A DNA stretch of 64,000 bases, from NCBI GenBank assembly GCA_027382625.1, contig JAJKFJ010021579.1:124001-188000 (forward strand), given 5' to 3'. The DNA comes from Tetmemena sp. SeJ-2015. Its lineage: Eukaryota > Ciliophora > Spirotrichea > Sporadotrichida > Oxytrichidae. Under the pieces are notes generated by a model. That model worked only from the letters and a program-made list of their open reading frames with translations. It was not told where the DNA came from and did not search any database. The position numbers and the translations under genes were made by a program. This document shows positions 48,440-60,464 of the stretch, piece after piece (position 1 is the stretch's first letter; the number at the start of each line of letters is the position of its first letter).

Positions 48440-49900
48440 AAACTATAATCATAATTATTATGGATAGATACAGGAACTTGCTTCCCCACAAGCACTTGGC
48501 TAACTGATTTGGTCAACAACATTATAAAATTATATAGTCAAATATTTAATTAAAAATTAACTATGTTAAATTTTTGTATTTTGATTTAGTAAAGAAAGAT
48601 CCTTGAAATCTAAGATAAAATTTAATATAATACATAGAAACAAATCTAAATTTGTTTCTTTAGGTTTTACTACCAAAGGAAAATTGTCTTTCTTTTAAAC
48701 TGCGAAAATAAAAATGGATTCGTACTTTGAGGCAAGGAGGTGGCCTTCACACTTTTCTCTTCCTTTTATCAGAAGGCATGAACTACTCTCTCAAGCCAGC
48801 TTAGTAAAGATCTATAAACTCACAAGGTGAAGCCAAGACTACCTTCCTCTGTTATGTGAGCAGACCTTCAAAATAGTTGTATCTTTTTTGCCTTGAAAAT
48901 AGGAATTCTAAAATGCTTATGAAAGTTTATTATTTATTCGCTCTAAATTAAGCATACATTTATTATGACATTTTCTCGAACTTTAAAAATCCAAATGATT
49001 TTTTAATTAAAAAAGACCAATTTTCAATAATTATAGAAAATTATCTTCAATTAAAAGAAAAGATTAATTAATTATATTTAAAACATGTTTTTAATTGGTT
49101 TTAAATATTTATTTTTTTTTAATAAATATTTTTTTCTCACTCAATTTTATGCTATTTTTTCAGTAATTAAAATTAAATTTTAATAGGGATTATATGTTTA
49201 TTAGCATGTGGTTCTTCTAAATGAAGATATTTATTATCATGAATATCAATTAATATTTTTGCATTAAAAAATAATGGACAAAATTTAAAACAGAACGGCA
49301 GATGCAATCTTTAAAATTTAATTGAGGCCCAAATAAAAATTATCTACATTTTTCATAAAATCATTATCCTATGTTAATAATTGAATAAAATTTCTATAAT
49401 TTCGGCAACTTAATTTTTTTAATGTCACTTTTTATGAAAAATAAATTTATAATTGCATAAAATATAACTCTTAAGTCTGATGTTTCTTTTTAAGTTTTAC
49501 TTTATAATAGTTTAATTTGAAGACAGCATAGTAAAATAAATTTGTAATATATTAGTAGTTTTAAAGTTAAGTACTCCTAGTTTTGGAATAAGATTTCGGA
49601 TGCTGAATTTATTAAATAAAAAATATGCCAAATAGGTTGATGATGAAATAAGGGGAAGTCTAACTTCTCCAACCCTAATTATAAAATAAAAAATGAAATA
49701 AAAAGAGTAATTAACGGACCATTAAAAGAATAACTCTTTGTGCTCTCTGTGCCTTTGTGGTTCGAAAGATCTTAACTTTAAATTTTGATCATGCTAGTTT
49801 TTAGATTGTGTATTATTATCTGAAAAGAATTTAATTTATTTCTTGCATAAGACTAAAAGAGAGCTAAAAACTTTTTAATCCTATGAATAGGGATATTGTT
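48440..49900. other. AT-rich spacer, nothing recognised
   Basis: No conserved frame, RNA or repeat identified. Confidence 0.5.
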
Positions 49901-49904
49901 GGTC

Positions 49905-50236
49905 AATATTATACGTTCAGCCCCGATTTTTGACTACTGGCTAGGAAGCCAGCTGTCCAGTCAGTGTTTTAGTCTTTTTACTGAACTAAGAGAAAGTGGC
50001 TTTCATAACCCATCCAGATGGCATGTTCAAATCTAGTAATTACCCTCAATTGGTGTAAATAAGAGGTCTGTAAAATTACCTTATTTGTGACATTTTTGTA
50101 GCAATACTCGGCCGAAAAGGAGCGCTTACAGTACCAAGTTTTAACCCAGATGGTAAATGCTTCGTCCTCGTTCGTCCAGGCTTTACAGAAGCAAACTGAA
50201 AAGTTTTTGAAAAATGGTGGCTGAACGGATAATATA
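49905..50236. mobile_element. Small TIR element, copy 1 (about 332 bp)
   Basis: The left end AATATTATACGTTCAGCC and the right end complement TATTATCCGTTCAGCC form terminal inverted repeats of about 27 bp. The interior matches the element at 51789-52124, including GGCTAGGAAGCCAGC, CTTTTTACTGAACT and TCGTTCGTCCAGG. It contains an open minus-strand frame (FCKAWTNEDEAFTIWVKTWY), partly shared by copy 2 (FCKAWTNKDEDLVICIKTWY), so it may be the residue of a coding element. Confidence 0.7.
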
Positions 50237-50699
50237 TTTTTGATTAGATCAAAAAGATAATATAGATTTATCATTTATAGAGTGCTGATTTTCGAAAATT
50301 TTATCCTCTTCAATGAATAATAAACTATTTGAAATGAAAAAAAAAGAAATTAGTTTTACAAACTTTTAAAGAGAAAAATTATCATATTCTTAAATAGTAA
50401 TTAAAAACTGATAAGGAGATTTATTTATTAAAAGACTCCATTTTATGAAAGTAAATAGAATAAATATAAGAAAATTCTTCAGATCTATATAATAACTAAA
50501 TTATCATTCTTTGCGCTCATAAAATATTTCTTCGCAATAATTTTGCAAGAGGATTAAAACCATTTTTTAGGAATTCCTAATCGAAATCAAGTAAAATAAT
50601 TAATATATTTCATCATTTCCACGATTAAAAAACTTAATTTTTTATGAATTAATTTTTTATTTGAAGTTGAGAAAATTATATGTTTAAATTTATTTATTA

Positions 50700-51788
50700 A
50701 AGATGGCGATTTAAGCGATGATACAATTAATCGCCTTCCAGGAATAGTTCAAACTTATATGAAGCCGATGAAAGATGCCAATGATGCAGATATTGGAACG
50801 TTCATAGCGTTGACATCAAACACTATTTAACACTAAAAAATCTCTATAAGAAACTTAATATAAATTTTAATGACAATAGTGCATCATTCATTTCAAGTTA
50901 GAATGTATTCGGTCTGTGTACTTCCTCATTTCAAGGAAGCACACTTCACATTTCTTCACCCTCATCATCAATAGTCGACTCTCAATTGATTTAAAATTTG
51001 TAACCTCTTATACAACAAAGTTTAAGAGATTAATTTAATCAATCATAGTACTTATTTTCGGCCGCTATTCAGGGAGGCAACATCTACTGTGTTAATTGCC
51101 TTATATATGACGTAGAGTAGCCTCAGTTCGCTTTTGTATTTTCTTACGAGGGAGCGATAGCTTACTAATATTTTGAATTTAAAATTTTAATTACCTCACT
51201 TACGATGATGCAACAACAGTAGACACTCAAAATATCCTTCAGTTCAATTTCAAGTCTTACCTTATCCAAGGAACAGTAATTTATTTTAACTGTTGGATGG
51301 TACAATTTAAATCGCGTAATTTAAAAGAATTTATATTTCTCTTTATTCTGAATGGAGGGTTCATGACTATTAAAGGGGCCTCCAAAAGTTTTAATATCAC
51401 ATTCTAAGATAGCACAATGAAACTATAAAATAGTTTAAACTAAATTATATTACACCATAGATTTTAATTGAAATATACCTTAAGTTTTTAATTTAAATTG
51501 CAATATAGATTTTTAATCAAAATCTAACTTGAATTTAATGCAAGAAGGAATAGTTGGGTAGGAGCAATATAATTTATATTCTTCTGGATCTGAATATGGA
51601 GGAGGCTTTATTTATATCATCGCAGGCAACGTTATTTTAAATAAATAATAATTGTATATGTTCTTTAATGATAAAAATATTTGATTTTATTTAATTTTAA
51701 CTATAACATATCTTTGGTGAATGTGACATTTAAATCAATGAACGCGGCAAATTATGGCTACGGAGCTGTCTGCTATCTTTCCTCTGCA
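50700..51788 (+). CDS. Beta-helix protein fragment, ended by a TIR element
   Basis: Plus-strand blocks read ENMFGL-type beta-helix text with TAA/TAG as Gln: AAIQGGNIYCVNCLIYDVEQ near 51060; FVFSYEGAIAY; LTYDDATTVDTQNILQFNF near 51200; VQFKSRNLKEFIFLF; FMTIKGASKSFNITFQDST; AANYGYGAVCYLSSANI near 51740. The last block runs directly into the left end of the TIR element at 51789, so this copy may be interrupted. Frame changes between blocks. Related to the 39.3 kb gene and the 58.4 kb fragment. Confidence 0.5.
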
Positions 51789-52124
51789 AATATTATTTTT
51801 TCAGCCACGATTTTTCAACTGGCTAGGAAGCCAGCTTGTCCAGTAAGTAGCCACTGCTTTCGTCTTTTTACTGAACTTTAGAGAAGTGACCCCAAATCCA
51901 TCCATGATTGGCTTGTTGCAATCCATGGATTTCCCTAAAATTGTGGAATTTAATAAAGTAAAATTACCTTTTTTTTCTTCTTCTTCTTCAAATTTTTGAA
52001 TACTTGTGCAAGGAGGTCGTACCAAGTTTTAATACAGATGACAAGATCTTCGTCCTTGTTCGTCCAGGCCTTACAGAAGGAGACTCAAAAATTTTTGAAA
52101 AATCGGGGCTGAACGGATAATATT
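51789..52124. mobile_element. Small TIR element, copy 2 (about 336 bp), abutting a beta-helix gene
   Basis: The ends AATATTATTTTTTCAGCC and the complement of GGGGCTGAACGGATAATATT match those of copy 1. A CTT-rich expansion near 51970-51990 distinguishes this copy. It begins exactly where the beta-helix frame stops. Confidence 0.7.
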
Positions 52125-53600
52125 ATTAAATTTAATATGACGTAGTCTGATTAATTTTTATTTACTAGATTAAATTAGTTAAGTAGCAAAGAGAGTTATT
52201 AAAAGTGAGATAAGATAATTTTTCTAAATATGTATATTTTACAACATCAAAAATATATTTTTTCTCACAATTTTATATAGATATTTTTTGAATAGGTATA
52301 TTATTAGGAAATGCTCACTTTATTATTCGAAGTTAAAAATTTTGTAAATGATTTCTAATTTTAAATTTTATATATGAAATAATATCTCTTTGCACATAGA
52401 AAATTCAATCGTATACGATATCAACGCATAATAGTTAGGAAGAGTAATTTATGGGACAGCAACTTATTTATTTATAACGTATTACATAAATTCCTACTTC
52501 AAAAATAACCTATTTATCAAAATAAAAACAAACCTAATTAAAATATGTGCATTTATGCCTGAAGAAAGTGAATACCCGGACATTTATTTATTTTCATGAT
52601 ATCACTCGCTTAAGCCCTCATATCAAGTAATGTAGCATCAAGATAATTAAATATTTTATGACTTATTTTTTTTACTTGTAATATTTTATCTCTGTGATTC
52701 ACTCATAACTCACATGTTTATTGTTGATAACTAATAATAATTGAAGATTTTAAAAATTATAAATGATGAGTAGCTCCTTTATGGCAGTTAGGAGATTCTC
52801 CAGAAAAGCAAATTGTTCTGATGTTAATCAAAAATTATTGTAAGTTTTCTCTTTAAAAATATTTTTAGCTTTCCTCATTCTCTAGATAAGGCGGGTAAAA
52901 AATCATCAAATTACCGTATTATGATGTTTTGTGAGTTTTTGTAGATGATTATTGAGCACTTCAATACAATAGTTACCAGGATATAAAGTTTTTAGAGTTC
53001 TACACTCTATCTAATGCTATAAAAAATAATTTAAAATTAAGATATTTTCGTTTTATATTATTATTTTCATTAATTTTAACAAAAATACTAATTAAAATTA
53101 ACTAAACTATTTTTTTTAAATGATTTTGGCTTATTCCGTATAATTCTATATATAAAATCTTTAATTTTTTATGCTTAATAAGTATATTTTATATTATCAA
53201 TATATTTAAATTATAAGATTATATTTTTTAAAGTTTTTTAATTAGTATCAAGGGGGCCGGGATTCAAAGGTCAAAACCAAGATGAAAGAATGAAGTAACT
53301 TATAATTTATAGATAAATCTCTTTATAATTATAATTAAACTCATAAGTTAATTATTGCTGGTTATCTGATTCTGTTTCCTTAAATTTTTATAGGCATTAA
53401 AATTAAATGAGTATCTTTAAAATTATATGCTAAGAATCAAACCCATATATCCCATAAGAAGTGAAAATAAGTTGTATGTATAATTAATTTCTTTTAATAC
53501 TTATAAATCATTGCGAGTCAAACGCGAAATTACTCAAATAACTACATAGACCATCCCTATCTCAGTTTATTTTGACTCTAGGTGCATGGATGTAGTTCAT
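52125..53600. other. AT-rich spacer
   Basis: No gene recognised. An isolated GGGGGCCGGG patch at about 53252 resembles the G-run ends of the inverted-repeat family, but no partner end was found. Confidence 0.45.
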
Positions 53601-53645
53601 CCCTATCTTGTATAGCAGTTCTTAACATCAAACTCCATCGCAAAA

Positions 53646-54607
53646 ATGTTCAGAGTGCCAGCGCGCACTATAACTCTCGCCATTGAAAGCTTGCTTTGCA
53701 GATGAGAAAGTTAGGATTGCAGCTGTTCCTCAGATCGCACTTCTAAGTTTCAAGTGTGTCATCAAATTATTGATGTCCATCAAACTCTTCGCCACTTAAG
53801 CTCCTTCAGTTGGAGTAGCAGCGCGCGAAGATCTTCTAGTAGATAGTTCCTATCTCAAGATCTCTCGGTTGACTGTAGCCAACATCTATCGTTGACAATG
53901 GCATAAAACGTACAAACTTGAATCGAGTGAAGCGCGTTATAGAATTCACTAAGCCATTTTATTATAAATAATATGTAATATCTTTGCGACTAGCTGCTTC
54001 AGGTGTGACGAGGATACGCGTGAGTTTGTATATGCTGACGAAGCTGTGTTCTCACACACAACACCTTCAATGAAGAAAAGAGTTGGTACAAGAAGCACGA
54101 TAACATAGAGTTTACGAGTAGAAAGTAATAATAACTACAAGTTGCGGTTACACTTGCAGGAATCAGCGAGGACTCAGGCTTAGAAGCTTATGTCCTCTAC
54201 TTCCTCGCTCTATCAAGCGAGGGCAGTATGTGTTGCGTTCCTTAAGAAGCTCAGAGTGAAGATACAGACCTGTGAGATCGTCTACCTCACATTAGACAAC
54301 CTCAGCGCTACACCAAAGCACACCAAGGAAGCGAAGAAAGGCATACGCTGAGTATGAACATACTACCTGATTGTTAATGCCATACTCGCCAGAGACTTCA
54401 ACGCATCACATTGAGTTTTTACTGCTGGAACTTAGTCAAGGGACACTATAAGAAGCTGATGCTATATCACTTGATGCATCATTAAGCTATCGATACAGAG
54501 GATTTTAAAGTGAGTAGTTGTAAGAGAGGGAAGAAGAAAGACAAGATTATGATGCGAAAAAGGTTAGAGTGAATCATTTAGGAAGTATTTAAAGCTATAA
54601 CTAATGA
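53646..54607 (+). pseudogene. Tc1/mariner-IS630 type DDE transposase, frameshifted
   Basis: Pieces in three frames give a coherent transposase: an N-terminal helix-turn-helix (LKISRLTVANIYR, then QWHKTYKLESSEARY near 53880), first catalytic Asp in EFVYADEAVFSH near 54030, QVAVTLAGISEDSGLEAYVL near 54150, second Asp in CEIVYLTLDNLSATPKHTKE near 54300, and the Glu in LLMPYSPETSTHHIEFLLLE near 54380 (compare the canonical LPxYSPxLNPIE). It ends at TGA 54605-54607, seven bases before the end of the convergent ORF. At least three frameshifts and one internal TGA show decay, or errors in the assembly. Confidence 0.75.
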
Positions 54608-54613
54608 CTTAAG

Positions 54614-55330
54614 TCACTTTTGCTTATCTGGGAAGAAGAGGAATTCCTTAAGCCGGTCCTTTCTCTCTATCTGTTGGCCAGATAGGACCTTAGCCTCATC
54701 TCGACCTGCTACCCGCATCATATGCTCGCATCTCGTCGTCCCTAGTCTTGTTATAGTGAATAGAGCTTGCTCACCTCGAGCTTGATATTTTGCTTCCAGT
54801 CTCTGATTACACTTTGCTCTCTCCTTCAATAAGTAGATGCCAGATTGCCAGGTTTCTCTACACAGTTAAACTCTAAACTTACTAGAGAAGTACGATCTAA
54901 GCTGCTCAAACCATTCGTCACTGAATAACTATTCCTTGCTTCATTTGGGTCGTTCTCCTCTACTAAGAATCTCTTCCTGTGTGCATCTTCAATGATCGCT
55001 TTGAGGTACTCTGCACGTGCAGTAGAAAGGACTCAAAGGAAGCAACCTTCACGTCTGGCAATTGTTTTGAGAGTGTTTCCTTTAGAAGGAATAAAGCAAG
55101 CTCCGGATCTCCCATCGCATCGTCATAATATTAGTGACTGAGATACTCAGGGATAGTTTGGGATTCCATCATGTTGAGCATACGAATATGTTTTGAGAGC
55201 TTTCTCTCATCAAGCCAACGAATTTGCTTTTGCAGGAACGAAGATCATTTGTTCCATGCACTGAAATTGTCGGACAGAACACAAACCAATAAGTTATGTT
55301 AACTCCAGCATTAAGAGGCTTCATTACTTG
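54614..55330 (-). pseudogene. Second transposon ORF of unknown function, frameshifted
   Basis: A minus-strand product in pieces: VLSDNFSAWNK, SSFLQKQIRWLDERKLSKHI, PEYLSHQYYDDAMGDPELAL, ARAEYLKAIIEDAHRKRFLV, EWFEQLRSYFSSKFRVQL, RETWQSGIYLLKERAKCNQR, ALFTITRLGTTRCEHMMRVA. It closes on TGA at 54614-54616. TAA/TAG serve as Gln. At least two frameshifts and one internal TGA. No tyrosine-recombinase signature was found. By position it corresponds to the middle ORF of TBE elements. Confidence 0.6.
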
Positions 55331-55476
55331 CATAACGTGAGGCTACCTAGAGGGTCTTACCTTCTTTCGAAACCTGTTGCTCAACTTTTGCGCTTCCACT
55401 CTTAACCGCTTAACATTCAAGATTTTCCACTCTTGCTCGAGTACTTTCGTTGTATCTATTTGAAATCAAAGTATAT

Positions 55477-55623
55477 TATTATGAATCTAGATCCGAACGA
55501 AGCTACAGTCTTACTATTTATAGTGAGATCCTATAGGATGACAAGCAGCGAAATAGATAGAGCTAGAGAAATAAGCGCGAATCAGGTGCAAGTTGTGAGA
55601 TGGAGCTCCTTTTTATAATGCTG
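55477..55623 (+). CDS. Short unidentified ORF inside the transposon
   Basis: ATG at 55477 opens a frame with MNLDPNEATVLLFIVRSYRM and REISANQVQVVRW; the frame passes a TAA and ends at TGA 55621-55623. Possibly the start of the kinase-bearing ORF or a chance frame. Confidence 0.3.
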
Positions 55624-55668
55624 AGTGACTCCATTAAAATTAATAACAATTATACTTAAAAACATTAA

Positions 55669-55741
55669 ATTAGTAGCAATACTAAAGTTGCTGCAACTCA
55701 ATTAGTAGCAGTTCAATCGCGTTCCAATGAAATTAGTAGCA
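55669..55741 (+). repeat. Three iterations of ATTAGTAGCA
   Basis: Exact copies at 55669-55678, 55701-55710 and 55732-55741, spaced 32 and 31 bp apart, i.e. about three helical turns. They lie between the two ORF halves of the transposon. They could be binding sites for the transposase or the other element proteins (inference). Confidence 0.6.
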
Positions 55742-56710
55742 GCTATTTTAAAGCCCTTTCTTGACCGTCGACATTACGTAACATGAAGTTCGCCAACGGA
55801 ATAATAGAAGCGACTAGTACTGCGTTATTTGAACACTTAATTCGTAGCAAAATCAAGCAGACAATAGAGAATAATATGGAGCTAATCTAATAAAATAAGA
55901 ACAGAATGAAGAACATCCATAACTGACATCTTGTGCCACTCTGACGTTTCGTGGGGAGTGCTCTGCCACTAGGCAACAGCAATACATATATTAAGTGGCG
56001 GGCTCTTACATAATCTTAAATTTGATTTACATGGCAACCAGCCTAGCTAGAAGCAAGTACAACATTTAGCACAACACAGCATAATACATTAATCGTCTCG
56101 GAACCAGCAACCAAGACAGATGCTGTGTGCACTAAGTGCCAAGGGAGAAGCTCCTCGGAATTGAGCTCGAAGCAAGAGATCTCTGTGGCTTTTAAATCTG
56201 TCATGCCAACAAGAGTGAGAAGTCGGTGAGGCGTTCATTAAACTAATCGCAGCCTGAATCTGCTCCTCTTGTTTGCTGCTCCAGGATCAAGAGGAGTAAG
56301 AAACTTTTACATGAGCGAGATAAGTCAACGACAGGGGTCGAATATCGCAGAGCCTCAAAAGCGCGCACAATTCAAGAAGGCACTCAGCTGGACAACCTAA
56401 GAATCTAATATGAAGAATTAGAAAGTGACAGGTCGCCTATCCTTGACCCACTTGTGAGCAGACCATTCTCTCACTCTGATTTCACTCAAAACACAATGAA
56501 GAAGAAGCACATGGCTAAGGTTCGTCATTGAGGATAAAGAAACTTTAAGATGTGCCAGCTTAAACGAGCAAAGACGAATACTGACAAAAGTCAAACTTAA
56601 CAGAGGAAGCAAGAGGAGAGAAGAGGAGATTGCAGTTCAATGAATCAGAAGCCGCTTAGTGTCATGTGTCCAAGTAAGGTCAGTACGTCAAGCAAGACTC
56701 CTGTTGAGAG

Positions 56711-57250
56711 TTGATAACTTTTGGAGGAGTGCTGTCAAAATTCCTCACCTTGCTGAGCGGAAAGCGAGGCAGACACCATCATACAACGCAAGAGTATGCT
56801 TACAAGATCATCCCTTACGAATACCTTGTAAAGAAGAAGAGAGAGGTCTTGAGTTTCGCGAACGAACTGGCAGTGTTGAGAGAGCGGGACAAACTGAATA
56901 GTACGTCTCATCTTGCTGGATGTATTATCGATCCCTGATTACATCGCCATTATCGCCTTCCTAAATGGGAGTCACACTAAGAGAATTTGCTCAGGCACGC
57001 AGGCGCAACAAAGTACTAGCTTACTGGCTATTTCTGACCTGACCCGTTAGGGAGTGATGAGAGTTGACAATGAGTGGAATTCGAGCACAGAGATCTCAAG
57101 CCAGAGAACATCATTATAAACTTTGAACCAGTCAGAGCACACTGTCATAGACTTCAACAGAGTTGCAAGAAGAGAAAAACTTGAGGATCCCATAGAGACA
57201 GATTTGGCTCAACGGTTCAGGTGCAGCTGGACATTTGGCTTATAGTTGCA
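56711..57250 (+). pseudogene. Protein kinase ORF of the TBE-like transposon, frameshifted
   Basis: Three frames together give a Ser/Thr-kinase-like fold: the N-lobe with the beta-3 lysine (YAYKIIPYEYLVKKK) and helix C (LSFANELAVLRERDKLN) at 56790-56900; LREFAQARRRNKVLAYW near 56975; and the catalytic loop HRDLKPENIII near 57080-57120. Upstream, at 56110-56640, open pieces (CGFQICHANKSEKSVRR; TIQEGTQLDNLRIQYEELES) include Cys/His pairs that could be the zinc-finger part of the TBE 57 kDa protein, but this is weak. Frameshifts break the ORF. Confidence 0.7.
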
Positions 57251-57299
57251 ATCAAACTTTAATGTTATATGAAACTAAAGGAATTCTACTAGTGTGAAA

Positions 57300-58400
57300 T
57301 TTTAGAATAATGCAAATTAATCTCGCAACAGCAACTAAAGCCAAGAAAGGTATCAGAACCTTTGAAAAGTTAGTAAACAAAGTAAAAATAATCAAAGCAA
57401 CCTATGAAACCTAACACTCAGTCTATCTGAGATAGAGGAAGCACTTAAAGTCATAAAATTTATAGAATATCAGACAGAACTCAAGTTCACCTACCTAGAA
57501 GACTTATAGATGCCTGTTCTAGGGTTAAATTTTGCATGATTCTATACAGTATTAATAAAAATTAATTAATTAACAACTTCATTTTCACTTTCCCATCAGA
57601 TTATTGGGTTTATGTGGTTTGAATGTGAGGAAAGTCAAACAGCAAAACCTTATAGCCAAAGTCTTATCTTTCTTATTAAAAAAATCTGGTGCTCTAATCT
57701 ATAAGTTGTTTACTTTGTTGTAGTTCTTCAAATTTGCATTTCTTGATTATAAAATATCTTATGTTAGAACAAGCTTAACTCTCCATTTCTTTTTTTATCA
57801 AGTTATTCAACAATATATTCTTCAAAGACTACGTTAATAAAATGGATTCCAGACTTAACTCAAGAATTTACTCAAATGGGAAGTCTTGTAATAAGCAACA
57901 TGCCTTTTATAATATTTTTATATAACCTGAAGATAGTTACTTAATCCATGGGTTATTAAAGAATATTTTAATTTAAAACTCAAAGCGGATGTGAATTTTA
58001 TGCTAATGAATATACCTTAAATTAGTAGAAATATTGAGGCACAATTTTCTAAATTTTTGTGCAATATAAATGTCAAGCAATTTTCTTGAATATAACCATC
58101 AGAAGATACTGATAATTTATTTCGGACTACTTTTTTTAATAAAAATTTAATTGAAAATAAAGTTTAAATATTCCTTTATTTTTTGATCAGTTTGAGGTTT
58201 TAATTTTATATGAGATCGACAAACTCATACATAACAAATTATACTTCAATAAACAACACATATTTATAATCTCTTTAATTTAATGTAATCGAATTTTTAT
58301 TACTTAAAGTAAAATTTTAATATTAAAAATAAATTACTTTGATAAAAATCATTAGCGATAAAAAATTAAAAAAATTATTAGAAAAAAAATATGTTGATAT
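57300..58400. other. AT-rich spacer, nothing recognised
   Basis: Composition drops back to the local AT-rich background after the transposon. No gene seen. Confidence 0.5.
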
Positions 58401-58439
58401 TTTTTTCTCAAAGCAATACTTATACCTTTATTGTATTAA

Positions 58440-59420
58440 AATGTCTTTAGATAAGTTTAAAATAATTTGGATTTATTCTAGTTTCCTCTATGGTGGAAAT
58501 TCTGGATCGGGTACTGCTGGGAGCATTTATTCATTAGTGCAAAATTAATCCTTATATGACTTTAACTCTACATTTTCTTGTAAGTTAAATCTTAACATTC
58601 AGACTCTCATAGTTATAATGAAACTAATCTTCGTATTTTAGAGGGTAACGGGAATGAAGGAGGCGGAATATATTGCTCATAGTGCAACATAACATTAATG
58701 AATACAACTATAAGAAACTTTATTGGCACTAGAATATTTACAAATAAATTATTTACTAGAGGAGGATTCATTTTAAGATTAAATTTGTTTTAAATTTTAG
58801 TTAACGATGATACTATATTCTTGAATATGACTAACTGCAAGGTTAGCTACACAATGACAAATGATGCTGGAGGATTTCTCTATTTCTTGTAGCAAGTTTA
58901 ATCCAGAATTTATGGAGAGCTCTATTTTTAAAACGTTAACTTTAGGTAATCATTTTTGGAATATTGACAAGTATATTGATTTAATTTTAGCTACGTTGGA
59001 TCTTACTTTGGTGGTGGTCTCATGGCTAAATAAATATTTGAAATTAAATTAAATGATTGCTTTATATATAGGTAAAATACGAATTATTGATTGCTGATTT
59101 TAAAATTCATAAATACAACGACTAAAAGTGCAAGAATTTTAATTACAAGTATAAATCCTTTTTGGACTATATATTTTGAGAAAGTTTATTTTTAGATAAG
59201 TGCATGTATTTTTAGCTGTATTAGGAAGGAATTAGTTGTTTGCGAAATAGTGTTTAACTGATCGCATATCGACATTATGATTACTTATACTTTAATCCTA
59301 TTGGTGGAAATGTGCGAATTAAACAGTAATGCCCCTCTCCTTCCTCAATGCTATCATTTTAAGCTAAAAGGATTTCAAGCCTCTGATTTTTAGAAATTGG
59401 GAATACCTTTTTTAGTATGA
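58440..59420 (+). CDS. Beta-helix protein fragment
   Basis: The frame begins near FLYGGNSGSGTAGSIYSLVQ. A typical GTAAGT-TTTTAG intron (58580-58640) follows, then GNGNEGGGIYCSQCNITLMN and TTIRNFIGTR. Further on are DDTIFLNMTNCKVSYTMTND with AGGFLYF near 58860. The last recognisable part is YFNPIGGNVRIKQQCPSP near 59300. Gaps between the blocks may be introns or IESs. It resembles the 50.7 kb fragment and the 39.3 kb gene. Start and end not defined. Confidence 0.55.
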
Positions 59421-60212
59421 TTCCGATGTCGTGAGTAGTGTTCTTTTGGGTACCATTAAGTTTTCATTTTAATTTTTGTACTGAATTAATTAAACTCTGA
59501 CTTGTAAATTAGCGTCGTTGTATTTATAAATTAAATAATCAGCAGTCAACTATTCGTATTTGAACCTATAATATGCATGAGGCATATTTCTTGGCATTAT
59601 AAATGCTCGAACAACTCTCAATCCGTGCATTATAGGATAACTGAGCAAATTTAATATGAATTTCTTCTTTAATTATCTTCATTCGCAATCCCAGCATTGA
59701 GATTTAATAATTCATAATTATTTTGAAAATCAATCTTTTTGCCACTTCTAATTGTCTAGTTTATATCTATGAGGTACTCGCTCCCACACTAAGGATGAAA
59801 GGATATAAAATTGTAAGGAATTTATTGCTTATCAAATTGACAAATTTATTTTGATTTGAATTATATACAAAAATTCCAACTCTTAATTATATTTTAATTT
59901 TATTTCTAACTTCCTAAATGATTGATTTAACCAAATTTGGGGGGGCCTTTCCTCCCAAACCATTTTTTTTCATAAAAATATAAAAAATCATTTATCCTAA
60001 AATTAGAAAAACCCCAAATTTTTTTAAGTAAAAATTTTAAATTTAAAAGGGTTTTAATCACGATCATATTCTTTAATTTAGAATATAGAGCTTAACTTTT
60101 TTTTAGAATCAGTAAAAAAGAAAAAATTTTGAAAAAATTTAAATTTTGAAAAAAATAAATTTTTAAAAATTTTAAAATTTTAAAAAAAAAAATTTAAAAA
60201 ATTTAAAAATAA

Positions 60213-60235
60213 TTTTAAAAAAAAAAAAAAAAAAA

Positions 60236-60276
<41 letters not shown>
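60213..60276. repeat. Poly(A) tract of about 60 bp
   Basis: A-runs interrupted by single C, within the left part of the 3.9 kb element, next to A/T-only low-complexity sequence. Confidence 0.8.
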
Positions 60277-60464
60277 AGTTAAACCTTTTTAAAAAATTTA
60301 AGGGCTTCGATATTAAATTTTCTAGAATATTTTGAAAGAAATCTAGAATACATGTAATTTCATATTTAATCATACAATCAAAGAACAATATGTATTTAAA
60401 AATGTGTGACTTATAGTTGATTTATCGACTTATTGAAGGGTAAATCATTTCCGCTAATAAATTA

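Larger units (their letters stand above)
53600..57300. mobile_element. Decayed TBE-like DNA transposon (about 3.7 kb)
   Basis: A compact block of higher GC than the surroundings carries a plus-strand DDE transposase, a convergent minus-strand ORF and a plus-strand protein kinase. This combination and size resemble the TBE germline transposons of hypotrich ciliates (a 42 kDa transposase, a smaller ORF and a 57 kDa zinc-finger/kinase protein). All ORFs are broken by frameshifts. Neither terminal inverted repeats nor telomere-like ends were found, so the limits are approximate. Confidence 0.65.

Noticed and set aside
53250..53262. GGGGGCCGGG patch as an end of a G-run element
   Set aside because: No matching opposite end or target duplication was found nearby.
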